Part shown: piece by piece, positions 1 through 7,712 of the stretch
Position numbering within the stretch: position 1 is the first letter of the stretch
Layout of the letters: each line of letters starts with the position of its first letter
Origin: a virus
Length of the DNA stretch: 36,368 nucleotides
Virus record (IMG/VR): IMGVR_UViG_3300028008_000047
Span: 1 to 36,368 of that record
Strand: one strand, 5' to 3'
Program-made: the position numbers and the translations under genes
Notes under the pieces: model-generated
Told to the model about the DNA's origin: nothing
The model's database searches: none
Seen by the model: the letters and a program-made list of their open reading frames with translations, nothing else

Positions 1-86
1 AAACCCTGTGATTCGTGAACTTGAATAGCCGCGGCCATAACATCAACGACTGTAATACTTGGCCAAGGTGTTTTATGTTTAGGCAT
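1..86 (-). CDS. N-terminus of an unknown protein (cut by window edge)
   Basis: Only the first 28 codons are present; the frame stays open to the window edge. The peptide starts MPKHKTPWPS and continues with an Ala/Val-rich stretch. I do not recognise it. The ATG at 86 is supported by GGAG about 8 bases upstream and by a strong sigma70-like promoter at 118-146, so expression is probably early. It lies downstream of uvsY but has its own promoter. Confidence 0.6.
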   Translation of the reverse strand, partial: MPKHKTPWPSITVVDVMAAAIQVHESQG

Positions 87-117
87 GATCATTACTCCAT
101 TTAATTAATATACTTAC

Positions 118-146
118 AGTATACAGTAAGACTTCTTACCTGTCAA
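118..146 (-). promoter_or_regulatory. sigma70-like (early) promoter
   Basis: On the minus strand TTGACA (141-146), a 17-base spacer, then TATACT (118-123). The same hexamers and spacing recur at 3180-3208, 22483-22511 and 22884-22912. It points into the partial gene at 1-86. I infer recognition by unmodified host sigma70 polymerase, as for T4 early genes. Confidence 0.8.
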
Positions 147-150
147 CCTC

Positions 151-609
151 TTAAAGTGAGATATCTTCTAGTCCTGCCGCTCTAAGTTTTACTACGTTAT
201 TAATTTGAAACTGTTTAGCTTCTAATGCTTTAATTATACCAATATACCTATTTCTGACTAAACTAAAGTCATTAATTAAGTATTGCAGGTCTACTACCTC
301 TGATTCGCCGTCTACATATTTGTCAGCATCACGCGAACTAAGTGCTTTATTGTAATTTTCTAAGAATTTGCGAAATGTTTTTGATCGTAATTTACGCATT
401 TCAGTATTTAGAAATTCTAGTATAGCTTCAACTTCTTGTAATTGATTAAATCTATGCTCAACAATTCCTGGCATATCTCTACTTTGCTTTTCGAGATTAC
501 CTTTCATACTGCATTCAAATCTTGCTTCATCAATTTGCTTTTCGAAGTGAGAGATAGCCGAAACTATCTCTCCAAGATTTGCTGTTACTTTACGATACCA
601 TATACTCAT
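151..609 (-). CDS. uvsY: UvsY-like recombination mediator
   Basis: A 152-aa protein; T4 UvsY is 137 aa. UvsY loads the UvsX recombinase onto gp32-coated single-stranded DNA. The C-terminal half carries the UvsY-like pattern: a short acidic turn, DLQYLINDF, an aromatic/Ile segment, then KALEAKQFQINNV followed by KLRAAGLED, comparable to the end of T4 UvsY. The N-terminal half is charged and helical. The ATG overlaps the stop of the upstream acidic gene by one base (TAATG), indicating translational coupling. Location just downstream of uvsX and gp32 fits a recombination/repair operon. Identification rests on C-terminal pattern and context. Confidence 0.78.
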   Translation of the reverse strand: MSIWYRKVTANLGEIVSAISHFEKQIDEARFECSMKGNLEKQSRDMPGIVEHRFNQLQEVEAILEFLNTEMRKLRSKTFRKFLENYNKALSSRDADKYVDGESEVVDLQYLINDFSLVRNRYIGIIKALEAKQFQINNVVKLRAAGLEDISL

Positions 610-881
610 TAGTAATCTAAGCTCTCATCATCTTCGTTATACTCATCAAATACAGAGCCTTCATCTTCTTCTTCTAGTTCGAGATACTCATCGATTGCTT
701 CACTAAGGAAGTCGCAATGATCAGCAATCTCTTTTACTGCTGGTTTAATTTCAAACCCATGATCAACTAGAACCGCAATTACTTTTGTTGCAAACTCCGG
801 TTTATCTTTGTCATTAATTAAAGCAGTTGCTTCGTCATATATATTAAAAACAAACTCAAAATCTCCTTCATCAAGATTCAT
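609..881 (-). CDS. small acidic protein between uvsX and uvsY
   Basis: A 90-aa protein beginning MNLDEGDFEFVF. A longer reading frame exists upstream, but I chose the ATG at 881 because GGAGG lies 6 bases before it, and it then overlaps the end of uvsX by only 11 bases. The last 25 residues are almost entirely Glu, Asp and Tyr, so the protein is strongly acidic; the middle looks helical. I recognise no family. Its place between recombinase and mediator, coupled to both, suggests a role in recombination or in binding these basic proteins, but that is inference from position only. Confidence 0.75.
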   Translation of the reverse strand: MNLDEGDFEFVFNIYDEATALINDKDKPEFATKVIAVLVDHGFEIKPAVKEIADHCDFLSEAIDEYLELEEEDEGSVFDEYNEDDESLDY

Positions 882-1980
882 TAATAGCCTCCGTTGTTGT
901 AATAGTTTCTTCAGTATTACCCATTTCTTCTTCTGCCGCATCAGCAATTTCATTGTTATATTCATTCATTACAATGTCTAATGCACCGTCCTTATTTGCA
1001 TTCCAAGGTTTACGGAACATTTTAATTACTTCACCTGTTACCGGGCTAATGTATTCTAAACTGTTTCCACTTTTCTTTAACAAACCTTTGGCTTCAAAGA
1101 ATTCAGTTAAGCCACTGTATGGGCTCATACCTGTTTCATATGGGATCTCTACTTGCACACTTTCAAATGGCTTAGAGTATCTTGTTTTCATTACTTTACA
1201 AGCCGCTCTAATACCAAATACTTGTGATGTTTTATTGCCGTCTGCATCAACTTTTAGTTTAAGTTTACGCATTGCAATAACAATACTTGATGCATATATA
1301 AAGCCTTGTCCGCCTGATATTTTATCATCAGGATCAAACATATCCTGCGATGCATAAGTGTGGTTAGTTGCTAGCAATCCTACGTTGTATTCACCAAACA
1401 TGTTAACTGTATTACGTACCAATGATGTTAGTGCTTTAGGCTTACGACCCATGTCACCTTTCATGTCACCCTTTTGAAACTGATCTACATCAGTAGGTGT
1501 TAGTAGCATACCCAATGAATCAACTACAAATAATACCTTAGGACGTTCGTCCGATTCTTTTTCAGCATATTCTGCTTTGTAGTCTTTCATGAAGTCACTA
1601 ATAGTTCTAGCAACATCATCAATCATTGACATGTTTAGTTTAAGTAGTTTCTCTGGTGCTGTGTCTACATCCAATGCATGTAGCCATTTTTCATCAAGTG
1701 CGTTTTCACTATCAATAAGGATAACAAAAATACCTTGATCTTGTGCCGCTTTAACTACGTTACCTGCGGCGATGTAACTTTTACCTGCTCCGGATTCTCC
1801 GGCTAGTACTGTTACTTTACCTAGTGGAATTCCTTTATTGAAATCGTCACTAATTAATTTATTTAATGTGTAATTTCCTGTACTAATCCATGTATCAGGG
1901 TCGTTGAATCCAACACTTAAACCTGGTACACTTTTTGTAATACTTTTACGGAATTTACTTACGTCAAATGGTCTTGCCAT
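871..1980 (-). CDS. uvsX: UvsX RecA-like recombinase
   Basis: A 369-aa protein (T4 UvsX is 391 aa). It is the ATP-dependent strand-exchange protein of T4-like phages, acting in recombination-dependent replication and repair. Walker A GESGAGKS is at residues 61-68. A hydrophobic Walker B strand KVLFVVDSLGML is near residue 150. VILIDSENALD and GLLATNHTY are RecA-core-like segments. The C-terminus is acidic, as in RecA-family proteins. AGGAG precedes the ATG at 1980. It is downstream of gp32, followed by the acidic protein and uvsY, the three T4 presynaptic partners together. Confidence 0.95.
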   Translation of the reverse strand: MARPFDVSKFRKSITKSVPGLSVGFNDPDTWISTGNYTLNKLISDDFNKGIPLGKVTVLAGESGAGKSYIAAGNVVKAAQDQGIFVILIDSENALDEKWLHALDVDTAPEKLLKLNMSMIDDVARTISDFMKDYKAEYAEKESDERPKVLFVVDSLGMLLTPTDVDQFQKGDMKGDMGRKPKALTSLVRNTVNMFGEYNVGLLATNHTYASQDMFDPDDKISGGQGFIYASSIVIAMRKLKLKVDADGNKTSQVFGIRAACKVMKTRYSKPFESVQVEIPYETGMSPYSGLTEFFEAKGLLKKSGNSLEYISPVTGEVIKMFRKPWNANKDGALDIVMNEYNNEIADAAEEEMGNTEETITTTEAINES

Positions 1981-2002
1981 AATGTTTTTTCTCCTCAGTT
2001 AA

Positions 2003-2027
2003 AGTGAGGGCACTAAGGACCCCCACT
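2003..2027 (-). terminator. stem-loop between gp32 and uvsX (weak terminator or RNA structure)
   Basis: AGTGAGGG (2003-2010) pairs with 2020-2027 with one mismatch around a 9-base loop. Transcribed from the minus strand it directly follows the gp32 stop and precedes the uvsX ribosome site. The U tract after it is poor, so it may attenuate rather than stop transcription, or protect gp32 mRNA. Confidence 0.45.
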
Positions 2028-2040
2028 CGTTTTATATTAC

Positions 2041-3069
2041 TTATTGCTTACGATTTCTAATCGCCGCTAAAATGTCTTGAGCACTCGGTGCATCACTTGC
2101 TGGTGCGCCTGCTGTAGCCATTTCTGGTTCTTGTGCAGGAATTGCAGTTGGTGCCGCAACCGTCTCTTGTACAACTGCCGGTGCCGCTTCAGCTACAGGT
2201 GCTACAGGAGCCGCTGGTGCTGGTGTTGGTACTGGTGTTGGAGCAGGAGCTGGTGCTGGTGTTGCGCCTGTTGTTGGTGCATCAACGCCATATGGACGAT
2301 AATACTGACCAAAACGTGCAGGATCATATAATTGACCATCTACACTTGCTTCAAACATTTCAAAGATAGCATTTAATGCTTCTGCATCTGGTTTCTTTGG
2401 TAAGAAGTCGTTTAGATTAAACAAGCCATGTGTTGCAATTGCATCACGTTCTGCTTGATCTAAACTACGTTCTCTACGACCCCAATTAGATGTAGAATAA
2501 TCTGCATACTGACCTTTTGTAGATTTTACAATCTTAAAGTCTGTACCAGCTTCGTAATCGGTAGGGATTTCTTGAAACTCAGGATCCATAAGTGCTGAAC
2601 TGATAATCTTATAAATTTGAGGTGAAATTACGAAACGTCTGATAGGATTCTCAGGTACTGAGTCTTCCTGCATTTCGCTTTGTGATACAAATCCTTGGAA
2701 AATGTATGAACGTTTTTTCCAATACTTACGTCCCATATCTTCCATAGTAGGATCTTTAAACCAAGGACGAATTTCAGCATGGACTGGGCATTGCTCTCCC
2801 CACATTTCCACACATGGAACTTGTACTGTTACTGGTTTATTTTCGTCTCCGCCTTTTACTCCTGGAAATTGAAGACGGATCATTTGACGCTCTTTCCAAA
2901 AGAACGTATTGTTCTCATCTGCGTCTGGTAAGAATCTCAATGATGCTGATGTGCCTTCTGGAATGTTCCAGTGTGCGAAGATTGCGTTGTCGCCGCCGCT
3001 ATTACTAGAGCCTGTGCTCTTTTTATCTTGTGCCTGTAATTTTGCACGGATTTCTGCTAAAGATGCCAT
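2041..3069 (-). CDS. 32: gp32-like single-stranded DNA-binding protein
   Basis: A 342-aa protein (T4 gp32 is 301 aa). It coats single-stranded DNA during replication, recombination and repair. The basic N-terminus with LAEIRAKLQAQDKK resembles the T4 cooperativity region. A zinc-site-like cluster has C86, C94 and H97. Aromatic- and Lys/Arg-rich segments such as YWKKRSYIFQGF fit the DNA-binding core. Residues about 270-325 form an Ala/Pro-rich linker, longer than T4's acidic tail region, ending in a short charged tail (ILAAIRNRKQ). AGGAG precedes the ATG. It has its own sigma70-like promoter (3180-3208) and a structured leader of about 100 bases. uvsX and uvsY follow. Confidence 0.9.
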   Translation of the reverse strand: MASLAEIRAKLQAQDKKSTGSSNSGGDNAIFAHWNIPEGTSASLRFLPDADENNTFFWKERQMIRLQFPGVKGGDENKPVTVQVPCVEMWGEQCPVHAEIRPWFKDPTMEDMGRKYWKKRSYIFQGFVSQSEMQEDSVPENPIRRFVISPQIYKIISSALMDPEFQEIPTDYEAGTDFKIVKSTKGQYADYSTSNWGRRERSLDQAERDAIATHGLFNLNDFLPKKPDAEALNAIFEMFEASVDGQLYDPARFGQYYRPYGVDAPTTGATPAPAPAPTPVPTPAPAAPVAPVAEAAPAVVQETVAAPTAIPAQEPEMATAGAPASDAPSAQDILAAIRNRKQ

Positions 3070-3104
3070 TATTAGTTTCTCCTATTTTAGCCTTTATTAG
3101 TAGC

Positions 3105-3150
3105 GAAACATTATTGTTTCACTTTGTTTTTTAACTAACCTCTCGTTAGT
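3105..3150 (-). promoter_or_regulatory. two hairpins in the gp32 mRNA leader
   Basis: Between the promoter at 3180-3208 and the gp32 start are two short inverted repeats. ACTAAC/GTTAGT (3134-3139 with 3145-3150) has a 5-base loop. GAAACA/TGTTTC (3105-3110 with 3115-3120) has a 4-base loop. T4 gp32 represses its own translation by binding a structured leader. These hairpins could be an analogous operator, but that is inference. Confidence 0.4.
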
Positions 3151-3179
3151 CAAATAGTTTTGCCTTTGTTAGCCTTTAC

Positions 3180-3208
3180 AGTATACATTTTATAGTACTT
3201 ACTGTCAA
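3180..3208 (-). promoter_or_regulatory. sigma70-like (early) promoter of gp32
   Basis: TTGACA (3203-3208), 17-base spacer, TATACT (3180-3185) on the minus strand. Predicted start is near 3173, giving a leader of roughly 100 bases before gp32. This matches the early need for a single-stranded DNA-binding protein and would also feed uvsX and uvsY. Confidence 0.85.
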
Positions 3209-3227
3209 GTACTTTTTACTGAAAAAT

Positions 3228-4508
3228 TTATGAAATTTTTCTACGTAAATCATTTACAACCGATTCAGCAATACTTTCTGCTGGTTCCGCTTGTTTTTCT
3301 GACGTTTTATTGTTTTTATCTAAATACATAACAATTTTCGCCAATAACATAACTGTCTTTTCTGGCATGTTATGTAATTCTGTTCCTAAGTGACTTAGCA
3401 AGTTAAATGCTTCGTCGTTCTTGCTAGACATAGCAAGATAAGATAGCATACTGCTTAGTTTTGCCATTGCACCCATTCCACCTGAATATTTAACTGGATC
3501 TTCGTTATCAGGATGTTCTGGATCGTTTGGATCAATACTAAGTTTAAAATCTTCTTTGTTTTTAATCATATCATACAGTCTGCTTAGATATTCTTTTGTT
3601 AGATCTGTCATACTATCTCTCTCCTTCACAATACGTGCTACGGTTTCTAATACTGCGTCCATATTTGCAGCTTGAAATGTATTGTACATGAATTTTCCAG
3701 TAATGTCAACCTCTTTGTCTGAATTTTCTACAATCGGCGTAGAAGAACTCTGAAAGTTGTTATAACCTCTAGAGGTCTGAAGACTGTGTACTGTTTGTTT
3801 TAATTCTTTTAACTTTAATTTAACGGTTTCAACAATATCCATGTTTCCTTCGTTAACTAATTTATTTGAACGTACATGACGTACAAATTGGTTGCATTCT
3901 GCTACTTCTTTGCAGATGCTTATAATGGACTCACCTATTTCATCATATGGTGTTCCGCCCATACTTACATGTTTAGCCATTGCCTTAGCACCAGCTAAAT
4001 ATTTGTGTGGAAAGCTAAATCGCTCACCTGCAGAATTCTCAATAAATAATGCTTTGATATTACGTGATCTACTACCACGTATTTCTTCATTAACACCTTT
4101 TGAATGTTTAATGATAAGTCTAGTTGACTCTGGTAATTGTATATAACTTGTTTTTAAACTTCCTGTTGCACGTGCATAGCCTTCTTTAACTGTTTCACTT
4201 GCGAAGTCTTTTGGTGCTATATTTTTATCAAATTTTCTTATTGTATATTCTGCCATAGCGTTATGTCCTGCTTTCTTAATACTTGCTAAAAGATCTTTAT
4301 GTTTATCAAAACTGAAATCTGCTCCTGCTTGTACAACGACTTCTACTTCATCATTTTCTGTTCGTATAGTGACTAGAAAATCTTGATCATAAGCATAAAA
4401 TCTTGCTGACTGATCTGCGTCTAAAGTCTTGTTGCCTTCAAAATCAAACAAACGTAACTTAATGTTCGCTCCTTTAATAATGTTAAAAATTTCTGTTGAT
4501 AGTTGCAT
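3228..4508 (-). CDS. unknown 426-aa protein downstream of terminase
   Basis: I do not recognise the family. The N-terminal 200 residues mix beta and helix and include KTSYIQLPESTRLIIKHSKG and ERFSFPHKYLAGAKAMAKH. The C-terminal half is helical and acidic, with Met-rich segments (MGAMAKLSSMLSYLAMS). No signal peptide or membrane segment is visible. A late promoter at 4529-4537 and AAAGGAA ahead of the ATG at 4508 indicate late expression, so a structural or assembly role is plausible. A promoter-like sequence lies inside the gene at 3681-3709. Confidence 0.8.
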   Translation of the reverse strand: MQLSTEIFNIIKGANIKLRLFDFEGNKTLDADQSARFYAYDQDFLVTIRTENDEVEVVVQAGADFSFDKHKDLLASIKKAGHNAMAEYTIRKFDKNIAPKDFASETVKEGYARATGSLKTSYIQLPESTRLIIKHSKGVNEEIRGSRSRNIKALFIENSAGERFSFPHKYLAGAKAMAKHVSMGGTPYDEIGESIISICKEVAECNQFVRHVRSNKLVNEGNMDIVETVKLKLKELKQTVHSLQTSRGYNNFQSSSTPIVENSDKEVDITGKFMYNTFQAANMDAVLETVARIVKERDSMTDLTKEYLSRLYDMIKNKEDFKLSIDPNDPEHPDNEDPVKYSGGMGAMAKLSSMLSYLAMSSKNDEAFNLLSHLGTELHNMPEKTVMLLAKIVMYLDKNNKTSEKQAEPAESIAESVVNDLRRKIS

Positions 4509-4528
4509 CTTTATAGTATTCCTTTAAT

Positions 4529-4537
4529 GTATTTATC
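4529..4537 (-). promoter_or_regulatory. T4-type late promoter
   Basis: GATAAATAC on the minus strand, about 20 bases before the start of the 426-aa gene, with a ribosome site between. It lies between the gp17 stop region and this gene, so it gives the gene a late start of its own. Confidence 0.75.
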
Positions 4538-4546
4538 AAATAAGTG

Positions 4547-6103
4547 CTATAGTAAGCTAAAAGGCATTGGTTCCATACCGTCATCATCGTCAAAGTCTTC
4601 ATTTAAATACTCAAATGCACTTTCTTCGTACTTAGATACTTCCATGCTCATTCTTACTATAAGAACTAATGCCATTACAAGGTCATCATTCTCACCATCT
4701 TTGGCAGAATAGCTATTACCTCTAGCGATAAATGTTTTTAATTCTCTTAATAGCGGTTTACTTGCTATTTCTAATTTTTCTGTTTCAATCCAATGCTTTA
4801 ATTTACTACATGCTGATATTTTACTTTTATGTGTAGTAGTAAATCCACGTCTATAACGTTTAGCATTACCATGTGCTTTTGTTTCGCTTAAGAATGTACC
4901 AGGAAAGTGTTCTTCACCTGTTTCTTCTACTACGACTAGTGCTGCTTCACCTAATGTATTGTTTTCCATACTGTAGTATATTTCACAGTCGCCGCTTGTT
5001 TCACTTTCAATGTACTGTGCAATTTCTCTTAATATTTTTACTTGACCTTGAACTGTAGTTCTATTATGCATCCATTCTGCAACTTGTTTCATTCCTGGCA
5101 TACTGTATACTTGTATAGCACTATTATCTCCTCCTGTACCTAAACTAGGATCTAATGCTATTACGTATAACTTTCCTTTTGCAATAGGAGCATACCAACG
5201 CACTTGTCCTGCTTTGGCATATGGATCACGTGCTTCCATATTACTAAGTCTAATACTATCTATAAGTGTTTCATCAAATGCAATGAACTCACAATTATGT
5301 TCACGTCTAAATCTTTCTTCACCAATTTTACCTTGTTCAATTTCTGCCCATTCCCAATCTCTATCTGGATGTACTTCCCAATTAGCTAGATAATGTGCAA
5401 ATCCATTAATACCTTGTTTAGTTTCATTTCCATGTTCATCTTGATTTTTATTAGCATCTCTCCAAATCTGTGCAAATTGGTCGTCATCCATATTTGGTGT
5501 TGATGTGATAATACATTTACCACCTGTTGCTAGTGTAGGTGAAAGTGAAGTCCAAAATTCTTTAGCAATGTTTGGTCTAACAAATGCAAACTCGTCTAAG
5601 TATGCTAACGATATAGACAAACCACGTCCAGTATTTTCTGTTGTACTCTGTGCTACAATACGAGATCCGTTGTCAAATTCCAACGATCCTTTGTTATATG
5701 CAGTAACACCAGCTCTAATAAAATCAGGCAGTGTTTCGTACGCAAAACGTATACGTTGCATAATTTCACTAGCACCACTATATTTGTGTGCCGCTATAAG
5801 AATAGTTTGATCTGGGTTAAACATTGCATACCATAGCAAGTATCCTGCCGCACAAGTACTTTTACCTGTTTGTCGTGCAAGCATACTAATACTGTATCTA
5901 TTATTGTGATATGTATCCACTAGATCTTCTTGGAAATCATATAACTTAAATTTCATACGACCTTTTGTAGGATGCTGAATATAACAGTGTTCCTTCATAA
6001 AGTGTTTAGGATCTTGTGAACATAGTGCAAGTTCTTGAATTTGCTCTTCTGTATAACGTTCTTTTTTGTAAGGGGTTTTGGTTAATTTTGTATCTACTGC
6101 CAT
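4547..6103 (-). CDS. 17: terminase large subunit gp17
   Basis: A 518-aa packaging motor and headful nuclease (T4 gp17 is 610 aa). ATPase: Walker A LARQTGKST at 75-83, Walker B LAYLDEF at 166-172 with catalytic Glu, coupling motif TSTPN near 200. RNase H-fold nuclease: first acidic residue in VIALDPSLGTGGD (D318), a second Glu in YYSMENNTLGEAAL (about E380), and an acidic GENDDLVMAL near the C-terminus. There is no Shine-Dalgarno sequence; the late promoter ends 5 bases before the ATG, so the mRNA may be leaderless. The unit is insulated upstream by a terminator at 6131-6160. Confidence 0.95.
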   Translation of the reverse strand: MAVDTKLTKTPYKKERYTEEQIQELALCSQDPKHFMKEHCYIQHPTKGRMKFKLYDFQEDLVDTYHNNRYSISMLARQTGKSTCAAGYLLWYAMFNPDQTILIAAHKYSGASEIMQRIRFAYETLPDFIRAGVTAYNKGSLEFDNGSRIVAQSTTENTGRGLSISLAYLDEFAFVRPNIAKEFWTSLSPTLATGGKCIITSTPNMDDDQFAQIWRDANKNQDEHGNETKQGINGFAHYLANWEVHPDRDWEWAEIEQGKIGEERFRREHNCEFIAFDETLIDSIRLSNMEARDPYAKAGQVRWYAPIAKGKLYVIALDPSLGTGGDNSAIQVYSMPGMKQVAEWMHNRTTVQGQVKILREIAQYIESETSGDCEIYYSMENNTLGEAALVVVEETGEEHFPGTFLSETKAHGNAKRYRRGFTTTHKSKISACSKLKHWIETEKLEIASKPLLRELKTFIARGNSYSAKDGENDDLVMALVLIVRMSMEVSKYEESAFEYLNEDFDDDDGMEPMPFSLL

Positions 6104-6108
6104 AATAT

Positions 6109-6116
6109 TATTTATC
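6109..6116 (-). promoter_or_regulatory. T4-type late promoter abutting the gp17 start
   Basis: GATAAATA on the minus strand, separated from the gp17 ATG (6101-6103) by only ATATT. With usual T4 late spacing the transcript would begin at or next to the A of the ATG. The terminator at 6131-6160 lies immediately upstream. Confidence 0.75.
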
Positions 6117-6130
6117 TACGTAGTTAACAA

Positions 6131-6160
6131 AGAAAAACAGCGTAGACTAGCTACGCTGTT
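6131..6160 (-). terminator. rho-independent terminator before gp17
   Basis: A perfect 10-bp stem (6136-6145 with 6151-6160), 5-base loop, followed on the minus strand by five T and then C. It closes the unit ending with the 511-aa gene and separates it from the gp17 late promoter. Confidence 0.9.
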
Positions 6161-6176
6161 TAAGGGGGATGTTATA

Positions 6177-7712
6177 TTATTTTTTATTTTTAGATGTTTT
6201 ATATGCTTCTTTGATATCTTCAACTTTATGTTCTTTTAAGCCTACTTTCATATCTTCTGCATCTAAATATCTTTTTAAACTTAGGTTCACGCTTTGTGCA
6301 AAATTTTCGTATGGTTCACCATGTGATGTAGCTTCTTCTTCTGCTGCACCTGCTGGTGTATTTGCCCATTCGTCTAATTTTTCTTTAATTTTTTCTTCGC
6401 TCAAACCTGAGTTTTTCATTAAATTAATTAATTGTGTTGTGTCCATAGTTGGTGCCTCTTCAATGTTTTCTTTTTTATGTGAATCACAGTCGCAACCTGG
6501 TTTTGGATGATCCATATCGCATCCACAAGTACCACATTTTTCTGTAATAACTGCTTCTTCAACTTTATCATCTTTATCATCTTCGTCATCTTTTTTAGCA
6601 CCTTTTTTAGAAGCTAACATTTTTGCAAATGCGTCCTTTTGTGCTTGGCTTTGTGCTTCATTGACTGTTTCTTCATTAACCCAATGGTCGCCACTTTCAT
6701 CATGACAATCATTATCGCAATCAGTAGTAGGATTATGTAGTTTATCTCCACAGTCTTTACAAATTAATGTACCTTCTGCAATTTCTGTTTCCATTAGTCC
6801 TAGTTCTTTTAATCTAGCTTCGATTGCTGGTCTTGCATCTGCATCTGGTCCCATGTCAACTGACATTTCGTGGAATGTATCAAATAACTCATCGTCACCT
6901 AATAAACCATACATTACGTCACATGCGTTATCGCCGTCTGCGCCTACTAATAGTGGCTCTGACATTACTTCTTTTAATTTTTCTACTTGTTCTGGAGTTT
7001 CTGGAACTGCCCATGTACCTTCTTGTACAGTTGAGTCAGCTAGTTTATCTCTACCCCATTTAAATTTACCATCTGCGCCTGGTTTCATACGTTTAGTAAT
7101 TGCTCCATTTACACCTAGTCCATCGTTTTTACGTGCATCTGCTTTTGCTGCATAAAATGGATTATCTGCATGTGTATATGAACTATCACCTGATACTTTA
7201 CGTACTGCGTCTTGTGGCATTGTAGCATTGCTTTTGCCTACTTTAATAGCGTTCGCTGTACTTGCTACTTTATTGTAACGATCTTGATAGTTTTCTACTT
7301 GGTATGTTTTACCATCTACTTTAAATTCTTTTTTGCCTTCTTTTCTGGCTTTTTCTAATTCACCTGAGAATTCATTACCTTCTTCAAAGTTTTCATCGTC
7401 ATCACCATAATCGCCATCTTCACCTGGGTGGTTCATGTCGTTGTGTCTACGGAAGTCTGCTACGAAATCTTTAATTGTGTCGCCATCTAAATAACGAATT
7501 AATTCGCCAAGTACTGGATGATCTGAATCACATCCTAAATCATCGCATAAATCCAAAATTGGATCTGCAAATTCTCCAACTGCTTCAGTTGTACCAACTT
7601 CTTCAGTTGTTGCTGGAATTTCTTCTTTCATTTCTCTTTCTGCTGGAGCCTGGCTTTGAGCTCTGTCTGTGCCGTGGCTAGCAAGTTTTAATATTCTGTC
7701 TAAATCACTCAT
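6177..7712 (-). CDS. acidic Cys-cluster protein, possible head or core protein
   Basis: A 511-aa, very acidic, low-complexity protein. An N-terminal segment (about 48-92) holds paired Cys in DLCDDLGCDSDHP and a helical RYLDGDTIKDFVADF stretch. A long Lys/Asp-rich middle follows. Two Cys clusters, C318/C321/C332/C336 and C393/C396/C398/C407/C409, each with nearby His, look like small zinc-binding knuckles. A Glu-rich helical C-terminus ends it. Its ATG overlaps the previous gene by 8 bases, so it is coupled to the probable internal head protein, between gp16 and gp17. I infer a scaffold or internal head component; the family is not recognised. Confidence 0.8.
   Translation of the reverse strand: MSDLDRILKLASHGTDRAQSQAPAEREMKEEIPATTEEVGTTEAVGEFADPILDLCDDLGCDSDHPVLGELIRYLDGDTIKDFVADFRRHNDMNHPGEDGDYGDDDENFEEGNEFSGELEKARKEGKKEFKVDGKTYQVENYQDRYNKVASTANAIKVGKSNATMPQDAVRKVSGDSSYTHADNPFYAAKADARKNDGLGVNGAITKRMKPGADGKFKWGRDKLADSTVQEGTWAVPETPEQVEKLKEVMSEPLLVGADGDNACDVMYGLLGDDELFDTFHEMSVDMGPDADARPAIEARLKELGLMETEIAEGTLICKDCGDKLHNPTTDCDNDCHDESGDHWVNEETVNEAQSQAQKDAFAKMLASKKGAKKDDEDDKDDKVEEAVITEKCGTCGCDMDHPKPGCDCDSHKKENIEEAPTMDTTQLINLMKNSGLSEEKIKEKLDEWANTPAGAAEEEATSHGEPYENFAQSVNLSLKRYLDAEDMKVGLKEHKVEDIKEAYKTSKNKK

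Noticed and set aside
609-965. Longer start for the acidic gene between uvsX and uvsY
   Set aside because: The extra N-terminal residues are an antisense-free overlap deep into uvsX and are Lys/Gln/Leu low-complexity. The ATG at 881 has an ideal GGAGG site.
953-1357. 134-codon plus-strand frame opposite uvsX
   Set aside because: It runs antisense to a well-supported recombinase gene and lacks a promoter and ribosome site.
2077-2369. Plus-strand open frames rich in Cys, Trp or Leu/Val opposite gp32
   Set aside because: They are antisense readings of the Ala/Pro-rich linker codons of gp32, low in complexity, without ribosome sites.
3681-3709. TTGACA-N17-TACAAT on the minus strand inside the 426-aa gene
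   Set aside because: It fits the sigma70 pattern but lies well inside coding sequence, about 600 bases before gp32, which already has its own stronger promoter. It is probably chance, though an internal promoter cannot be excluded.
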